Shown in pieces: positions 17,802 to 25,621 of a stretch of DNA of 64,000 bases. The notes under the pieces are model-generated. The model was not told the origin of the DNA and searched no databases. It was given only the letters and a program-made list of their open reading frames with translations. The stretch lies in the NCBI RefSeq assembly GCF_001445655.1, contig NZ_LNBE01000004.1, positions 1,178,001 through 1,242,000 on the forward strand, read 5' to 3'. The position numbers were made by a program, and so were the translations under genes. The first letter of the stretch is position 1; each line of letters opens with the position of its first letter. The stretch comes from Streptomyces roseifaciens (GTDB taxonomy: Bacteria; Actinomycetota; Actinomycetes; Streptomycetales; Streptomycetaceae).

Positions 17802-18884
17802 TTGAAGCGCAGATGGATCTCCGTGCGCGCGGCCCTGGCGGCCGCAGCCACAGCCGCCCTCGCGGCCGTGACCCTCAGCCCGCAGGAGGCCGGCGCCTCG
17901 CCCGCCCCGGCCCCCGCGCTCTCCGCCTCCGACGCCGCGGCCGTCGCCCGGGCCCTCCCGGCCGGGCCGGAGGACGCCACTGCGGGTTCGTACTACGACT
18001 CCACACTCGGCACGCTCGTCGTCAACATCACCGACGGAAAGGCCGCCGGCCTGGTCCGTGCGATGGGCGGCGAGCCCCGCGCCGTGCGCAACTCCCGGGC
18101 CGAGCTCGACTCCGCGAAGGCCACGCTGGACGCGGGCGAGGCGATCCCCGGGACCACCTGGGGGACGGACCCGACCCTCAACCGGGTCGTCGTGACCGCC
18201 GACCCCACGGTCACGGGCGCGAAGCTGGCGCAGCTCAAGAAGTCGGTCGGGTCCCTCGGGGACGCCGTGCTGGTGAAGAGGACGTCCGCGAAGCTCACCC
18301 GGTACGTCGCGGGCGGCGATGCGATCTTCGGCGCCACCCACCGCTGCTCCCTGGGCTTCAACGTCAAGCGGGCCGGCAGGCCGGACGGCTTCGTCACGGC
18401 CGGGCACTGCGGCAAGGCGGAGAGCACCTGGCGCGCCACCAACGGCGGCCCGCAGATCGCGACGACCGAGAACGCGGTCTTCCCCGTCCACGACTACGCC
18501 CTCGCGGTGTATCCCGCCACCGGCGCCGTCGACCACCCGAGCGCCGTGAACCTCTACAACGGCACGTCGCAGACCGTCACCGCCGCCCGTGACGCGGTCG
18601 TCAACGAGCCGGTCCGGCGCAGCGGGTCCACCACCGGGGTGAAGAGCGGCACCGTCAAGCGCACCGGCGTGACCGTCAACTATCCGGAGGGCCAGGTCAT
18701 CGGCCTGACCGAGACCACCGCCTGCGCCGAGGCCGGCGACAGCGGCGGATCCTACTTCTCCGGCAGCGACGCCCTGGGGATCCTCTCCGGCGGCAGCGGC
18801 GACTGCACGAGGGGCGGGATGTCGTACTTCCAGCCCCTGCCTCCGGTCCTCGCGGCGTACAACGCGACCCTCGGCGGTTCCTGA
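17802..18884 (+). CDS. Secreted S1 serine protease, streptogrisin C/D-like, with long pro-region
   Basis: A 360-residue preproprotease. The start is a TTG preceded by CTGGAGGTG. A signal peptide ends near residue 32, followed by an alpha-lytic protease pro-domain with TYYDS-like SYYDSTLGTLVVNITD and TWGTDPTLNRVVVTADPTV. The mature domain begins near [21 protein letters not shown]. The triad is His202 (TAGHC), Asp231 (VHDYALA) and Ser314 (GDSGG). The pro-region is longer than in the protease at 15.4 kb, so this copy resembles streptogrisin D-type enzymes. It converges on the SSI gene across a strong terminator. Confidence 0.94.
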   Translation: MKRRWISVRAALAAAATAALAAVTLSPQEAGASPAPAPALSASDAAAVARALPAGPEDATAGSYYDSTLGTLVVNITDGKAAGLVRAMGGEPRAVRNSRAELDSAKATLDAGEAIPGTTWGTDPTLNRVVVTADPTVTGAKLAQLKKSVGSLGDAVLVKRTSAKLTRYVAGGDAIFGATHRCSLGFNVKRAGRPDGFVTAGHCGKAESTWRATNGGPQIATTENAVFPVHDYALAVYPATGAVDHPSAVNLYNGTSQTVTAARDAVVNEPVRRSGSTTGVKSGTVKRTGVTVNYPEGQVIGLTETTACAEAGDSGGSYFSGSDALGILSGGSGDCTRGGMSYFQPLPPVLAAYNATLGGS

Positions 18885-18929
18885 ACGGCTGTGCACCGCC
18901 GTCCACCGCTGCTGCGGAAGACGACGGAG

Positions 18930-18970
18930 GGCGGCCCCCGGACACACCTCCACGGTGTCCGGGGGCCGCC
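18930..18970. terminator. Bidirectional terminator between protease and SSI genes
   Basis: Perfect 16-base inverted arms (18930-18945 and 18955-18970) with a nine-base loop lie between the convergent protease and SSI genes. Confidence 0.85.
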
Positions 18971-18997
18971 TCGCGTTCAGTCGCTCTGCGGGGGGTT

Positions 18998-19453
18998 TCA
19001 GAACTCGAAGAGCTGCCCCTTGCCCGCCTTCGCCTCGCACGGGTTCGCGAAGGTGCGCTCGAAGCGGACCCGCTTGCCCTCCCACACGCCGTCGGCGGTG
19101 ACGACGCTGGGGTTCCACTCCCTGGTGCAGGCCGTGCCGGACTTGATGGTGGTGATCTTCTCGAGGTCACCGCCGGCCGCGCGCAGTGCTGTGCACGCGC
19201 CCTTCGCGTCCGGGTGCGAGCCCGTCGCCTTGGGGAAGCAGGTCAGCGTCACCGCGCGGTCGACCGAGGCCTCGGTGGAGTTCGCACCGTGACCGACGGT
19301 CAGGACCAGGGCGGAGGACGCGTACAGACTCTGCGTCTGTGCTGCGGGGACAGGTGCGGGTGCTGCGCTCGCGGTCGTCGTTCCGGCGGCCAGGAGGCCG
19401 CCGCCCAGTGCGAGCGCGGCGCCCATCGCGATGCCCCCAGTGATGTACCGCAT
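18998..19453 (-). CDS. Streptomyces subtilisin inhibitor (SSI) family, secreted
   Basis: A 151-residue precursor. The signal peptide ends at about ASAAPA (residue 30) and the mature inhibitor is about 110 residues. The SSI fold is clear from [43 protein letters not shown] and the terminal LFEF. Four cysteines (72, 87, 109, 139) make the two standard disulfides. By alignment with SSI, whose P1 is Met in CPM-V, the reactive-site P1 here is Arg111 (CTR-E). That predicts trypsin-like rather than subtilisin specificity. ATG 19453 has GGGAG upstream; the frame extends further but without signal-peptide logic. It faces two secreted S1 proteases. Confidence 0.94.
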   Translation of the reverse strand: MRYITGGIAMGAALALGGGLLAAGTTTASAAPAPVPAAQTQSLYASSALVLTVGHGANSTEASVDRAVTLTCFPKATGSHPDAKGACTALRAAGGDLEKITTIKSGTACTREWNPSVVTADGVWEGKRVRFERTFANPCEAKAGKGQLFEF

Positions 19454-19866
19454 TCCGAACACTCCCTTGCTCGTGGCTGCAGATAACGGACGGAAGTCTT
19501 GCCCAAGTTGGGCATGAACGCACATTGGTCGAACACTTTCAGTCGCTGGTTGAAAACCCTCGGTAGTGGCCGGAACTCATGTGAGGCGCGTCTCATACGA
19601 GACGTGAGGGAAGTCGTCCGGCTTTCACGCATGCCCGATTGGGGGTAATTGCGGCGATTTAATGTTACGGGGATATTGACCAGCGAAGATTCCTTGTAAT
19701 CCTTGATGAATTATCAAAACTGCCTTCAAAAAGATGGTTTGCGGCCACCTGTTTCATTGGATCTAATGATCCGCACCCCGGGGCGGGAGACCCCCGCAGC
19801 CCGGCCGAAAAGAGGCCCGCCGTGTGACCAACCGGCGGCCGGAGCGATTCAGGAGCGCGGCAGCAA
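19454..19866. other. Divergent intergenic region with AT-rich island
   Basis: 413 bases with no gene. It must carry the SSI promoter and the promoter of the ABC transporter operon. A palindrome with arms CGTCTC and GAGACG lies at 19589-19604. Bases about 19630-19770 are visibly AT-richer than the surroundings, which is unusual for this genome and suggests a regulated promoter or foreign DNA. Confidence 0.5.
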
Positions 19867-20838
19867 ATGGCCGAAGTGCACTCAGGAGGACCCCTCGAAG
19901 CGCCCTCCCGCGGGCCCCTCGCCACCGCCTGCCGCGCCTTCCGGCGCGACCGCACGGGCATGGCCGCCCTCGCCGTCGTCCTGTTCTGCGCCGTGCTCGC
20001 GGCGGCCGCGCCCCTGGTCACGGCCTTGTACGGGAAGAATCCCACCGAGCACTACGGCCAGCACGGCACCGGGTTGCTCAGCGCCGAAGGCCTGCCGGTC
20101 CTGCCCAACGGCGGCATCTCCGCCGACCACTGGTTCGGCATCGAACCCGGCCTCGGCCGCGACGTGTTCGCCCAGCTGCTGTACGGCATGCGCACCTCGC
20201 TGCTGGTCGCCTTCGCCTCCGTCGCCGTGATCGCCGTGACGGGCGTCGTCCTCGGGGTGACCGTCGGCTATCTCAGCGGTCTCGCCGACCGGGCCTTCAC
20301 TTTCGTATGCAATGTGCTGCTCGGTTTTCCGACACTTCTGCTCCTCCTCGCGCTCAGCCCGGTCATCCAGACCCGCTTCGTCGGCCCCGGGGAGAACGAG
20401 CCCGCCTGGATGCAGTTCACCTCCCTCATCCTGGTCTTCTCGGCATTCGGCTGGGTGCCGCTCGCGATGGTCCTGCGCACTTCCGTAAGGGCCCTGCGCG
20501 AGCGGGAGTTCGTCGAGGCGGCACGGGCCGTCGGGGCGAGCCGCCGGCACATCGTGCTGCGCGAGCTGCTCCCCAACGTCTGGGCGCCCGTGCTCGTGCA
20601 CGTCACGCTCGCCGTCCCCGGCATCGTCACCGCCGAGGCCGCGCTGTCCTTCCTCGGCGTCGGCATCAACGAACCGGTCCCCGACTGGGGCCGCATGATC
20701 TCCCGCGGCTCCGAGGTCTTCTACGACGACCCGACCTACATGGTCTTCCCCGGCGTGGCGATCCTCGTCTTCGTCCTCGCCTTCAACCTCCTCGGCGACG
20801 CGGTACGGGACGCGCTCGATCCGCGGATCGTGCGCTAG
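19867..20838 (+). CDS. Peptide/nickel-type ABC transporter permease (DppC-like)
   Basis: A 323-residue inner-membrane permease, with an N-terminal helix at about 30-50 and the transport domain from about residue 105. The ATPase-docking EAA loop is EAARAVGASRRHIVLRELLPN, followed by AALSFLGVGINEPVPDWG, typical of OppC/DppC. The insert between helix 1 and the core (GKNPTEHYGQHGTG, HWFGIEPGLGRDVF) is the usual periplasmic-side GTDxxGRD-like region. It opens a same-strand set of permease, binding protein, permease and fused ATPase, so the importer is complete. The likely cargo is a peptide-like or sulfur/amine compound handled by the monooxygenases upstream. Confidence 0.93.
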   Translation: MAEVHSGGPLEAPSRGPLATACRAFRRDRTGMAALAVVLFCAVLAAAAPLVTALYGKNPTEHYGQHGTGLLSAEGLPVLPNGGISADHWFGIEPGLGRDVFAQLLYGMRTSLLVAFASVAVIAVTGVVLGVTVGYLSGLADRAFTFVCNVLLGFPTLLLLLALSPVIQTRFVGPGENEPAWMQFTSLILVFSAFGWVPLAMVLRTSVRALREREFVEAARAVGASRRHIVLRELLPNVWAPVLVHVTLAVPGIVTAEAALSFLGVGINEPVPDWGRMISRGSEVFYDDPTYMVFPGVAILVFVLAFNLLGDAVRDALDPRIVR

Positions 20839-20854
20839 CGCTCCGCGCGCGCCG

Positions 20855-20932
20855 AGTTCGACTGCGGGCCGTCCGTGGCTGGTCGCGCAGTTCCCCGCGC
20901 CCCTTATGGGCGCTGCCCCTTACGGGGCGCCC
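20855..20932. repeat. Streptomyces-type interspersed intergenic repeat
   Basis: The stretch TTCGACTGCGGGCCGTCC, then GGCTGGTCGCGCAGTTCCCC and GCGCCCC is, from memory, a sequence found in many Streptomyces intergenic regions. It forms two short hairpins (GCGCCC...GGGCGC and GCCCCTTACGGGGC), which could stabilise or attenuate the transcript between the permease and the binding-protein gene. Confidence 0.6.
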
Positions 20933-20967
20933 CGCCTTCCCTTTCCCTTCTCGACCCGGAGTTCACC

Positions 20968-22752
20968 ATGGCCCGCATCCGTCCGCGCACCGCAGCCGCC
21001 CCGGCCCTCGTCACTGCCGCCGTCCTGCTGATGTGCTCCTGCTCGGCCGGCGCGGGCAAGGACGCGGAGGGGGCGAAGGGCGGCGGCGCCACGGCCGCCA
21101 AGAGCGGCCAGCGGCTGACCGCCACGCTCGGCACCGCCAAGGACAGCCGGGGCCCGGCCCCGGCCGTCGAGGGGGCCCGGACCGGCGGCACGATCCGCAT
21201 CGCCAACGCCAACGACTACGGCCACCTCGACCCGCAGAAGATCTACGCGGGCGAGTCGTACAGCACGTCCCTGCTGTGGGGCCGGCAGCTGACCCAGTAT
21301 CAGGTCGTGGACGGCAAGCCCAAGCTCGTCGGCGACCTCGCCACCGACACCGGGCGGTCCTCCGACGGCGGCCGCACCTGGACGTACGAGCTCAAGGACG
21401 GCATCGCCTGGGAGGACGGCGAGCCCATCACCTCCGAGCACGTGAAGTACGGCATCGAGCGCACCTTCGCCCCCGGCTTCGAACTCGGCCCCACCTACTG
21501 GCCCGAGTGGCTCACCGGCTCCGAGGACCGCACCGCCGCCGTCGAGAAGTACGCCGGCCCCGAGCACGGCGACCTCGACGCCATCGAGACCCCCGACGCC
21601 AAGACGATCGTCTTCCGCTTCCCGCAGCCGCAGTCCGACGTGCCCTACATGGCCGCCCAGTCCTCCTCGTCCCCCGTCCGCAAGGACAAGGACACCGGCA
21701 CCGGCTACGACACCCGGCCGTTCGCCACCGGCCCCTACCGGATCGCCGAGCACAAGCAGAACCAGAGCCTGACCCTGGAGCGCAACCCGCACTGGAAGCC
21801 GGAGACCGACCCCATCCGCCACCAGTACGCCGACCGCTTCGAGTTCACCTTCGGCAAGAAGATCCTCAACACCGCGCAGGAGGTCCTCAACGGGCGCGGC
21901 AGCGGACCCGACACCCTCTCCACCAAGAGCGAGGTGCCGCCGGAGCTCTACGCCGAGGCCCGGCGCGACGCGAAGAAGAAGGACCTCCTCGTCGCCGGCA
22001 GCCAGGGCGCCTACACCAGCGACCTCTACATCAAGAACAGCCGCGTCACCGACCCCGAGGTCCGCAAGGCCATCCACTACCTCTTCCCCCGCGAACAGGC
22101 CCGCCAGGTCCTCGGCGGCCCCCGCCTCGGCGACTTCGCCACCACGCTCTCCTCGCCCGCCGTCGTCGGCTGGAAGAAGTACGACCTCTACCCCGTCGCG
22201 CCCGCCGGGGACATCGAGAAGGCCAAGGAGCACCTGGCCCGGGCGAAGACCAAGGTCGACACGCTCACCTACGCGTACGAGAGCGACGCCCCCGAGAAGG
22301 ACCGGCTCGCCCAGGTCCTCGTCGAGGCCTTCGCCAAGGCGGGCATCAAGCTCGTCACCAAGCCGCTGGAGAAGGCCGCCTTCACCAACGAGGTCTTCCG
22401 CGGACCGGCCCCCTACGACCTGTGGCTGTCCACCAACTCCGTCGACTGGCCCACCCCGTCCACGCTGCTGCCCGACAGCTACCACAGCAAGCTCGACGCC
22501 CTCGCCAACTCCATCCGCTACAGCAACCCCGAGGTCGACAAGGAGCTGGAGCGCATCGCGACCATCGGCGAGGCGCAGCAGAAGGCCGACGCCCTCATCG
22601 CCCTCGAACGGACCGTCATGAAGGACGTCCCGGTCGTGCCGTTCCTCTACACCGGCGTCACCCAGTTCCGCGGGGAGAACGTCGGCGGCGCCGCCATCCA
22701 CCCGATCTACGGCTCCATCGCGGCGGCGGACCTGTACCTGAAGAAGTCCTGA
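20968..22752 (+). CDS. ABC transporter substrate-binding lipoprotein (SBP_bac_5, DppA/OppA-like)
   Basis: A 594-residue family-5 extracellular solute-binding protein. The signal peptide ends in a lipobox (VLLMCSC), so it is membrane-anchored outside the cell. The mature part begins with a Gly/Lys linker, then GGTIRIANANDYGHLDPQKIYAG, DGRTWTYELKDGIAWEDGEPIT-like cluster-C motifs, ATGPYRIAEHKQNQSLTLERNPHW and YSNPEVDKELERI near the end. The frame is open upstream of ATG 20968 through the intergenic repeat, but that ATG directly precedes the signal peptide. It defines the specificity of the importer, and the ligand cannot be read from sequence. Confidence 0.95.
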   Translation: MARIRPRTAAAPALVTAAVLLMCSCSAGAGKDAEGAKGGGATAAKSGQRLTATLGTAKDSRGPAPAVEGARTGGTIRIANANDYGHLDPQKIYAGESYSTSLLWGRQLTQYQVVDGKPKLVGDLATDTGRSSDGGRTWTYELKDGIAWEDGEPITSEHVKYGIERTFAPGFELGPTYWPEWLTGSEDRTAAVEKYAGPEHGDLDAIETPDAKTIVFRFPQPQSDVPYMAAQSSSSPVRKDKDTGTGYDTRPFATGPYRIAEHKQNQSLTLERNPHWKPETDPIRHQYADRFEFTFGKKILNTAQEVLNGRGSGPDTLSTKSEVPPELYAEARRDAKKKDLLVAGSQGAYTSDLYIKNSRVTDPEVRKAIHYLFPREQARQVLGGPRLGDFATTLSSPAVVGWKKYDLYPVAPAGDIEKAKEHLARAKTKVDTLTYAYESDAPEKDRLAQVLVEAFAKAGIKLVTKPLEKAAFTNEVFRGPAPYDLWLSTNSVDWPTPSTLLPDSYHSKLDALANSIRYSNPEVDKELERIATIGEAQQKADALIALERTVMKDVPVVPFLYTGVTQFRGENVGGAAIHPIYGSIAAADLYLKKS

Positions 22753-22799
22753 CCCGGAAGCCCTGATCGGAAGCCACGACCGGAAGCCCTGACCCCGAC

Positions 22800-23792
22800 A
22801 TGACCGGCTACCTCCTGCGACGGGCCCTCCAGGCCGCGGCGGTGCTCCTCGCGATCACCGCCGCCGCCTTCGGGCTCTTCTACGCCGCCCCCTCCGACCC
22901 CGCGCTCATCGCCTGCGGCCCCAAGTGCGACACCGCACAGGTCGAGGCCGTCCGCCACAGCATGGGCCTGGACCAGCCGCTGGCCGCCCAGTACCTCGAC
23001 TACCTGCGCGGCCTCGTCGCCGGCCGCACCATCAGCGACGTCGACGGCAGCGTCATCGACTGCGCCGCGCCCTGCCTCGGCTACTCCTACACCCTCCACC
23101 AGCCCGTCCTCGACGCCATCGGCGACCGCTTCCCCGTGACGCTGTCGCTCGCTGGAGGCGCGCTCGTGGTGATCGTCGTCCTCGGCATCGGCGCCGGCTT
23201 CACCGCCGCGCTGCGCCGGGGCACGGCCGGCGACCGGCTGCTGTCCGGCTTCACCCTGGTCGGCGCGAGCGTGCAGATCTACTTCCTCGGCTACGCCCTG
23301 CAGTACCTGCTGGTCTACTCGACCGACCTGATGCCGCTGCCCGGCTACGTCCCCCTCGCCGAGGGGCCCGGCGCGTGGGCCGCCGGGCTGCTCCTGCCCT
23401 GGCTCGTCCTCGGCTTCGTCAACGCCGCCGTCTTCGCCCGCCTCGCGCGCTCCCAGACGCTCGAGACGATGCACGAGGGGTACGTGCGGACGGCCCGCGG
23501 CAAGGGGCTCACCGCGCTGCGGGCGCACGGGAAGTACACGGCGCGCGGCGCCGCCGGGCCCCTCGTCCAGCTGCTCGGGCTGGAGGCCGGGGCGCTCTTC
23601 GGCGGCGCGTTCATCACCGAGACCGTCTTCGGGCTCGGCGGCGTCGGAAAGCTCGCCGTCGACTCCGTCGTCCAGAACGACCTGCCGACGGTGGTCGGCA
23701 CGGTGCTGCTCGCCGCGTTCTTCGTCGTGGTGTTCGTGGCCCTCGCCGACCTGGTGGTGGCCTGGCTCGACCCGAGGGTGAGGCTCGCATGA
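22800..23792 (+). CDS. Peptide/nickel-type ABC transporter permease (DppB-like)
   Basis: A 330-residue inner-membrane protein opening MTGYLLRRALQAAAVLLAITAAAF, the standard DppB first helix. It has the family DPA-like PSDPALIACGPKCDTAQVEAVRHSMGLDQPLAAQYLDYLRGL. A roughly 30-residue Cys-containing external insert (IDCAAPCLG) follows, then the EAA loop (YVRTARGKGLTALRAHGKY) and GALFGGAFITETVFGLGG. It pairs with the DppC-like permease. The stop overlaps the ATPase start by four bases. Confidence 0.94.
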   Translation: MTGYLLRRALQAAAVLLAITAAAFGLFYAAPSDPALIACGPKCDTAQVEAVRHSMGLDQPLAAQYLDYLRGLVAGRTISDVDGSVIDCAAPCLGYSYTLHQPVLDAIGDRFPVTLSLAGGALVVIVVLGIGAGFTAALRRGTAGDRLLSGFTLVGASVQIYFLGYALQYLLVYSTDLMPLPGYVPLAEGPGAWAAGLLLPWLVLGFVNAAVFARLARSQTLETMHEGYVRTARGKGLTALRAHGKYTARGAAGPLVQLLGLEAGALFGGAFITETVFGLGGVGKLAVDSVVQNDLPTVVGTVLLAAFFVVVFVALADLVVAWLDPRVRLA

Positions 23793-25621
23793 CCCCGGCC
23801 CTGTCCGTACGCGACCTGACGGTCTCCTTCAAGGGGCGCGGCGGTACGCACGTCACGGCCGTCGACGGCCTCTCCTTCGACCTGGAACGCGGTGAAGTCC
23901 TGGGGCTGGTGGGGGAGTCCGGCTCGGGCAAGTCCACGGTGGGGCTCGCCGCGATGGGGCTGCACGACCCGGCCGGTACGCGGGTGAGCGGCAGCGTGCT
24001 GGTCGGCGGCACGGAGGTCGTCGGCGCGCCCGAGTCAGCGGTGCGTGCGCTGCGCGGCGCGCGGATCGCCATGGTCTTCCAGGACGCGCTCGCCGCGCTC
24101 TCGCCCTTCCACACGGTCGGCGCGCAACTGGCCGAGGCGTACCGCGTGCACGCCCCGGCGGGCGCCGGGCGGCGGGCCGACGCGAAGGAGAAGGCCCTCG
24201 CCGTACTGGAGCGCGTCGGCATCCCTGCCGCCCGCGCCCGCGACTACCCGCACCAGTTCTCGGGCGGCATGCGGCAGCGCGTGATGATCGCCATGGCGCT
24301 GGTCAACAGCCCCGACGTGCTCATCGCCGACGAGCCCACGACGGCGCTGGACGCGCGCGTCCAGCGGCAGGTCCTCGGCCTCCTGGCGGAACTGCAGGAG
24401 GAGAGCGGCACGGCGGTGCTGCTCGTCACCCACGACGTGGGGGTGGTGGCGCAGACGTGCGACCGCATGCTCGTGATGCGGGGCGGGAGGGGCCTGGAGG
24501 AGGGCCCCACCCGCAAACTGCTGAACGACGCGACGCACCCGTACACGAGAGCGCTGATCGGCGCGGCCCCGACGCTGAACACGGTGCCGGGGACACGATT
24601 GCCGACGGTCGACGACCCTGCTCCGGCTGCGGCCGGGCACGGCGGCGCTGCCGGGCAAGGGGTGTCCGCCGCGACGGCGGGTCGTCCGACGGCGGAGTCC
24701 GGCGGTGCCGGGCCGGCCTCGGCTGCTGCCGGGAAGGGGGTGGCGCGCCCTGCCGGCGGACGTGCCGGGCAAGGGGTGTCCGCCGCGACGGCGGGTCGTC
24801 CGACGGCGGAGTCCGGCGGTGCCGGGCCGGGCCCTGGCGGGCCCCTCGCCGAGGTTATCGACCTCCGCGTGGAGTTCGTAGGCCGCCGGGGGCTCTGGGG
24901 AGGGCGCGGCGCCGCCGTCCAGGCCGTGCGTGGCGTCAGTCTGCGTATCGGCGCAGGTGAGACGCTCGGGCTCGTGGGCGAGTCCGGGTCCGGGAAGTCG
25001 ACCACGGCGAGGGTCCTCACGGGGCTGCAGCGCCCCACGTCGGGGGCCGTGCGGTTCGACGGCCGGGACATCTCCCGCGCCGCGGCCGACACCCGCCTGC
25101 GCCGCGAGCTCAGCCGCGACGTACAGCTGGTCTTCCAGGACCCGTACGCGTCGCTCAACCCGCGCCGTACCGTCGAGGAGATCGTCACCACGCCGCTGCG
25201 GGTGCACACCGCCCTGGGCAGGGAGGAGCGCCGCGCCCGGGCGGCGGAGCTGCTGGAGCAGGTGGGCCTGCAGGCCGCCCACCTCGGCCGCTACCCGCAC
25301 GAGTTCTCCGGCGGCCAGCGCCAGCGCATCGGCATCGCCCGCGCCCTGGCCCTCCGCCCCCGCCTGGTCATCGCGGACGAGCCGGTGTCGGCGCTGGACG
25401 TCTCCGTGCAGGCGCAGGTGCTCAACCTCCTCATGGACCTCCGCGACGAGCTGGGCCTGTCCCTTCTCTTCGTCTCGCACGACCTCGCCGTCGTCCGGCA
25501 CTTCTGCGACCGGGTGGCGGTGATGCGGGCCGGGACCGTCGTGGAGAGCGGGCCGCGGGACGAGGTGTTCGGCGACCCGAAGGCCCCCTACACGCGCGAG
25601 CTACTCGCGGCCACGATGTAG
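23789..25621 (+). CDS. Fused double ABC ATPase (DppD-DppF-like)
   Basis: A 610-residue cytosolic ATPase containing both nucleotide-binding halves of an Opp/Dpp importer in one chain. Half 1 has Walker A GESGSGKST (residue about 47), FSGGMRQRV signature and VLIADEPTTALD Walker B. Half 2 (from about residue 350) has GESGSGKST, FSGGQRQRI and LVIADEPVSALD. Each half ends with the Opp-type C-terminal segment (HPYTRALIGAAP; APYTRELLAATM). The linker, about residues 280-350, is Ala/Gly/Pro-rich and contains a 68-base direct repeat. It is coupled to the permease by ATGA overlap. Its 3' end overlaps the convergent terpene-synthase-like gene by 21 bases. Confidence 0.95.
   Translation: MTPALSVRDLTVSFKGRGGTHVTAVDGLSFDLERGEVLGLVGESGSGKSTVGLAAMGLHDPAGTRVSGSVLVGGTEVVGAPESAVRALRGARIAMVFQDALAALSPFHTVGAQLAEAYRVHAPAGAGRRADAKEKALAVLERVGIPAARARDYPHQFSGGMRQRVMIAMALVNSPDVLIADEPTTALDARVQRQVLGLLAELQEESGTAVLLVTHDVGVVAQTCDRMLVMRGGRGLEEGPTRKLLNDATHPYTRALIGAAPTLNTVPGTRLPTVDDPAPAAAGHGGAAGQGVSAATAGRPTAESGGAGPASAAAGKGVARPAGGRAGQGVSAATAGRPTAESGGAGPGPGGPLAEVIDLRVEFVGRRGLWGGRGAAVQAVRGVSLRIGAGETLGLVGESGSGKSTTARVLTGLQRPTSGAVRFDGRDISRAAADTRLRRELSRDVQLVFQDPYASLNPRRTVEEIVTTPLRVHTALGREERRARAAELLEQVGLQAAHLGRYPHEFSGGQRQRIGIARALALRPRLVIADEPVSALDVSVQAQVLNLLMDLRDELGLSLLFVSHDLAVVRHFCDRVAVMRAGTVVESGPRDEVFGDPKAPYTRELLAATM
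24649..24830 (+). repeat. 68-bp direct repeat in the ABC ATPase linker
   Basis: Copies at 24649-24716 and 24763-24830 are identical and lie 114 bases apart (38 codons), so the frame is kept. Each encodes a GQGVSAATAGRPTAESGG linker segment. Each copy ends in CCGGCGGTGCCGGGC, a core also present in inverse orientation at 6021 and 11767. Confidence 0.88.
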
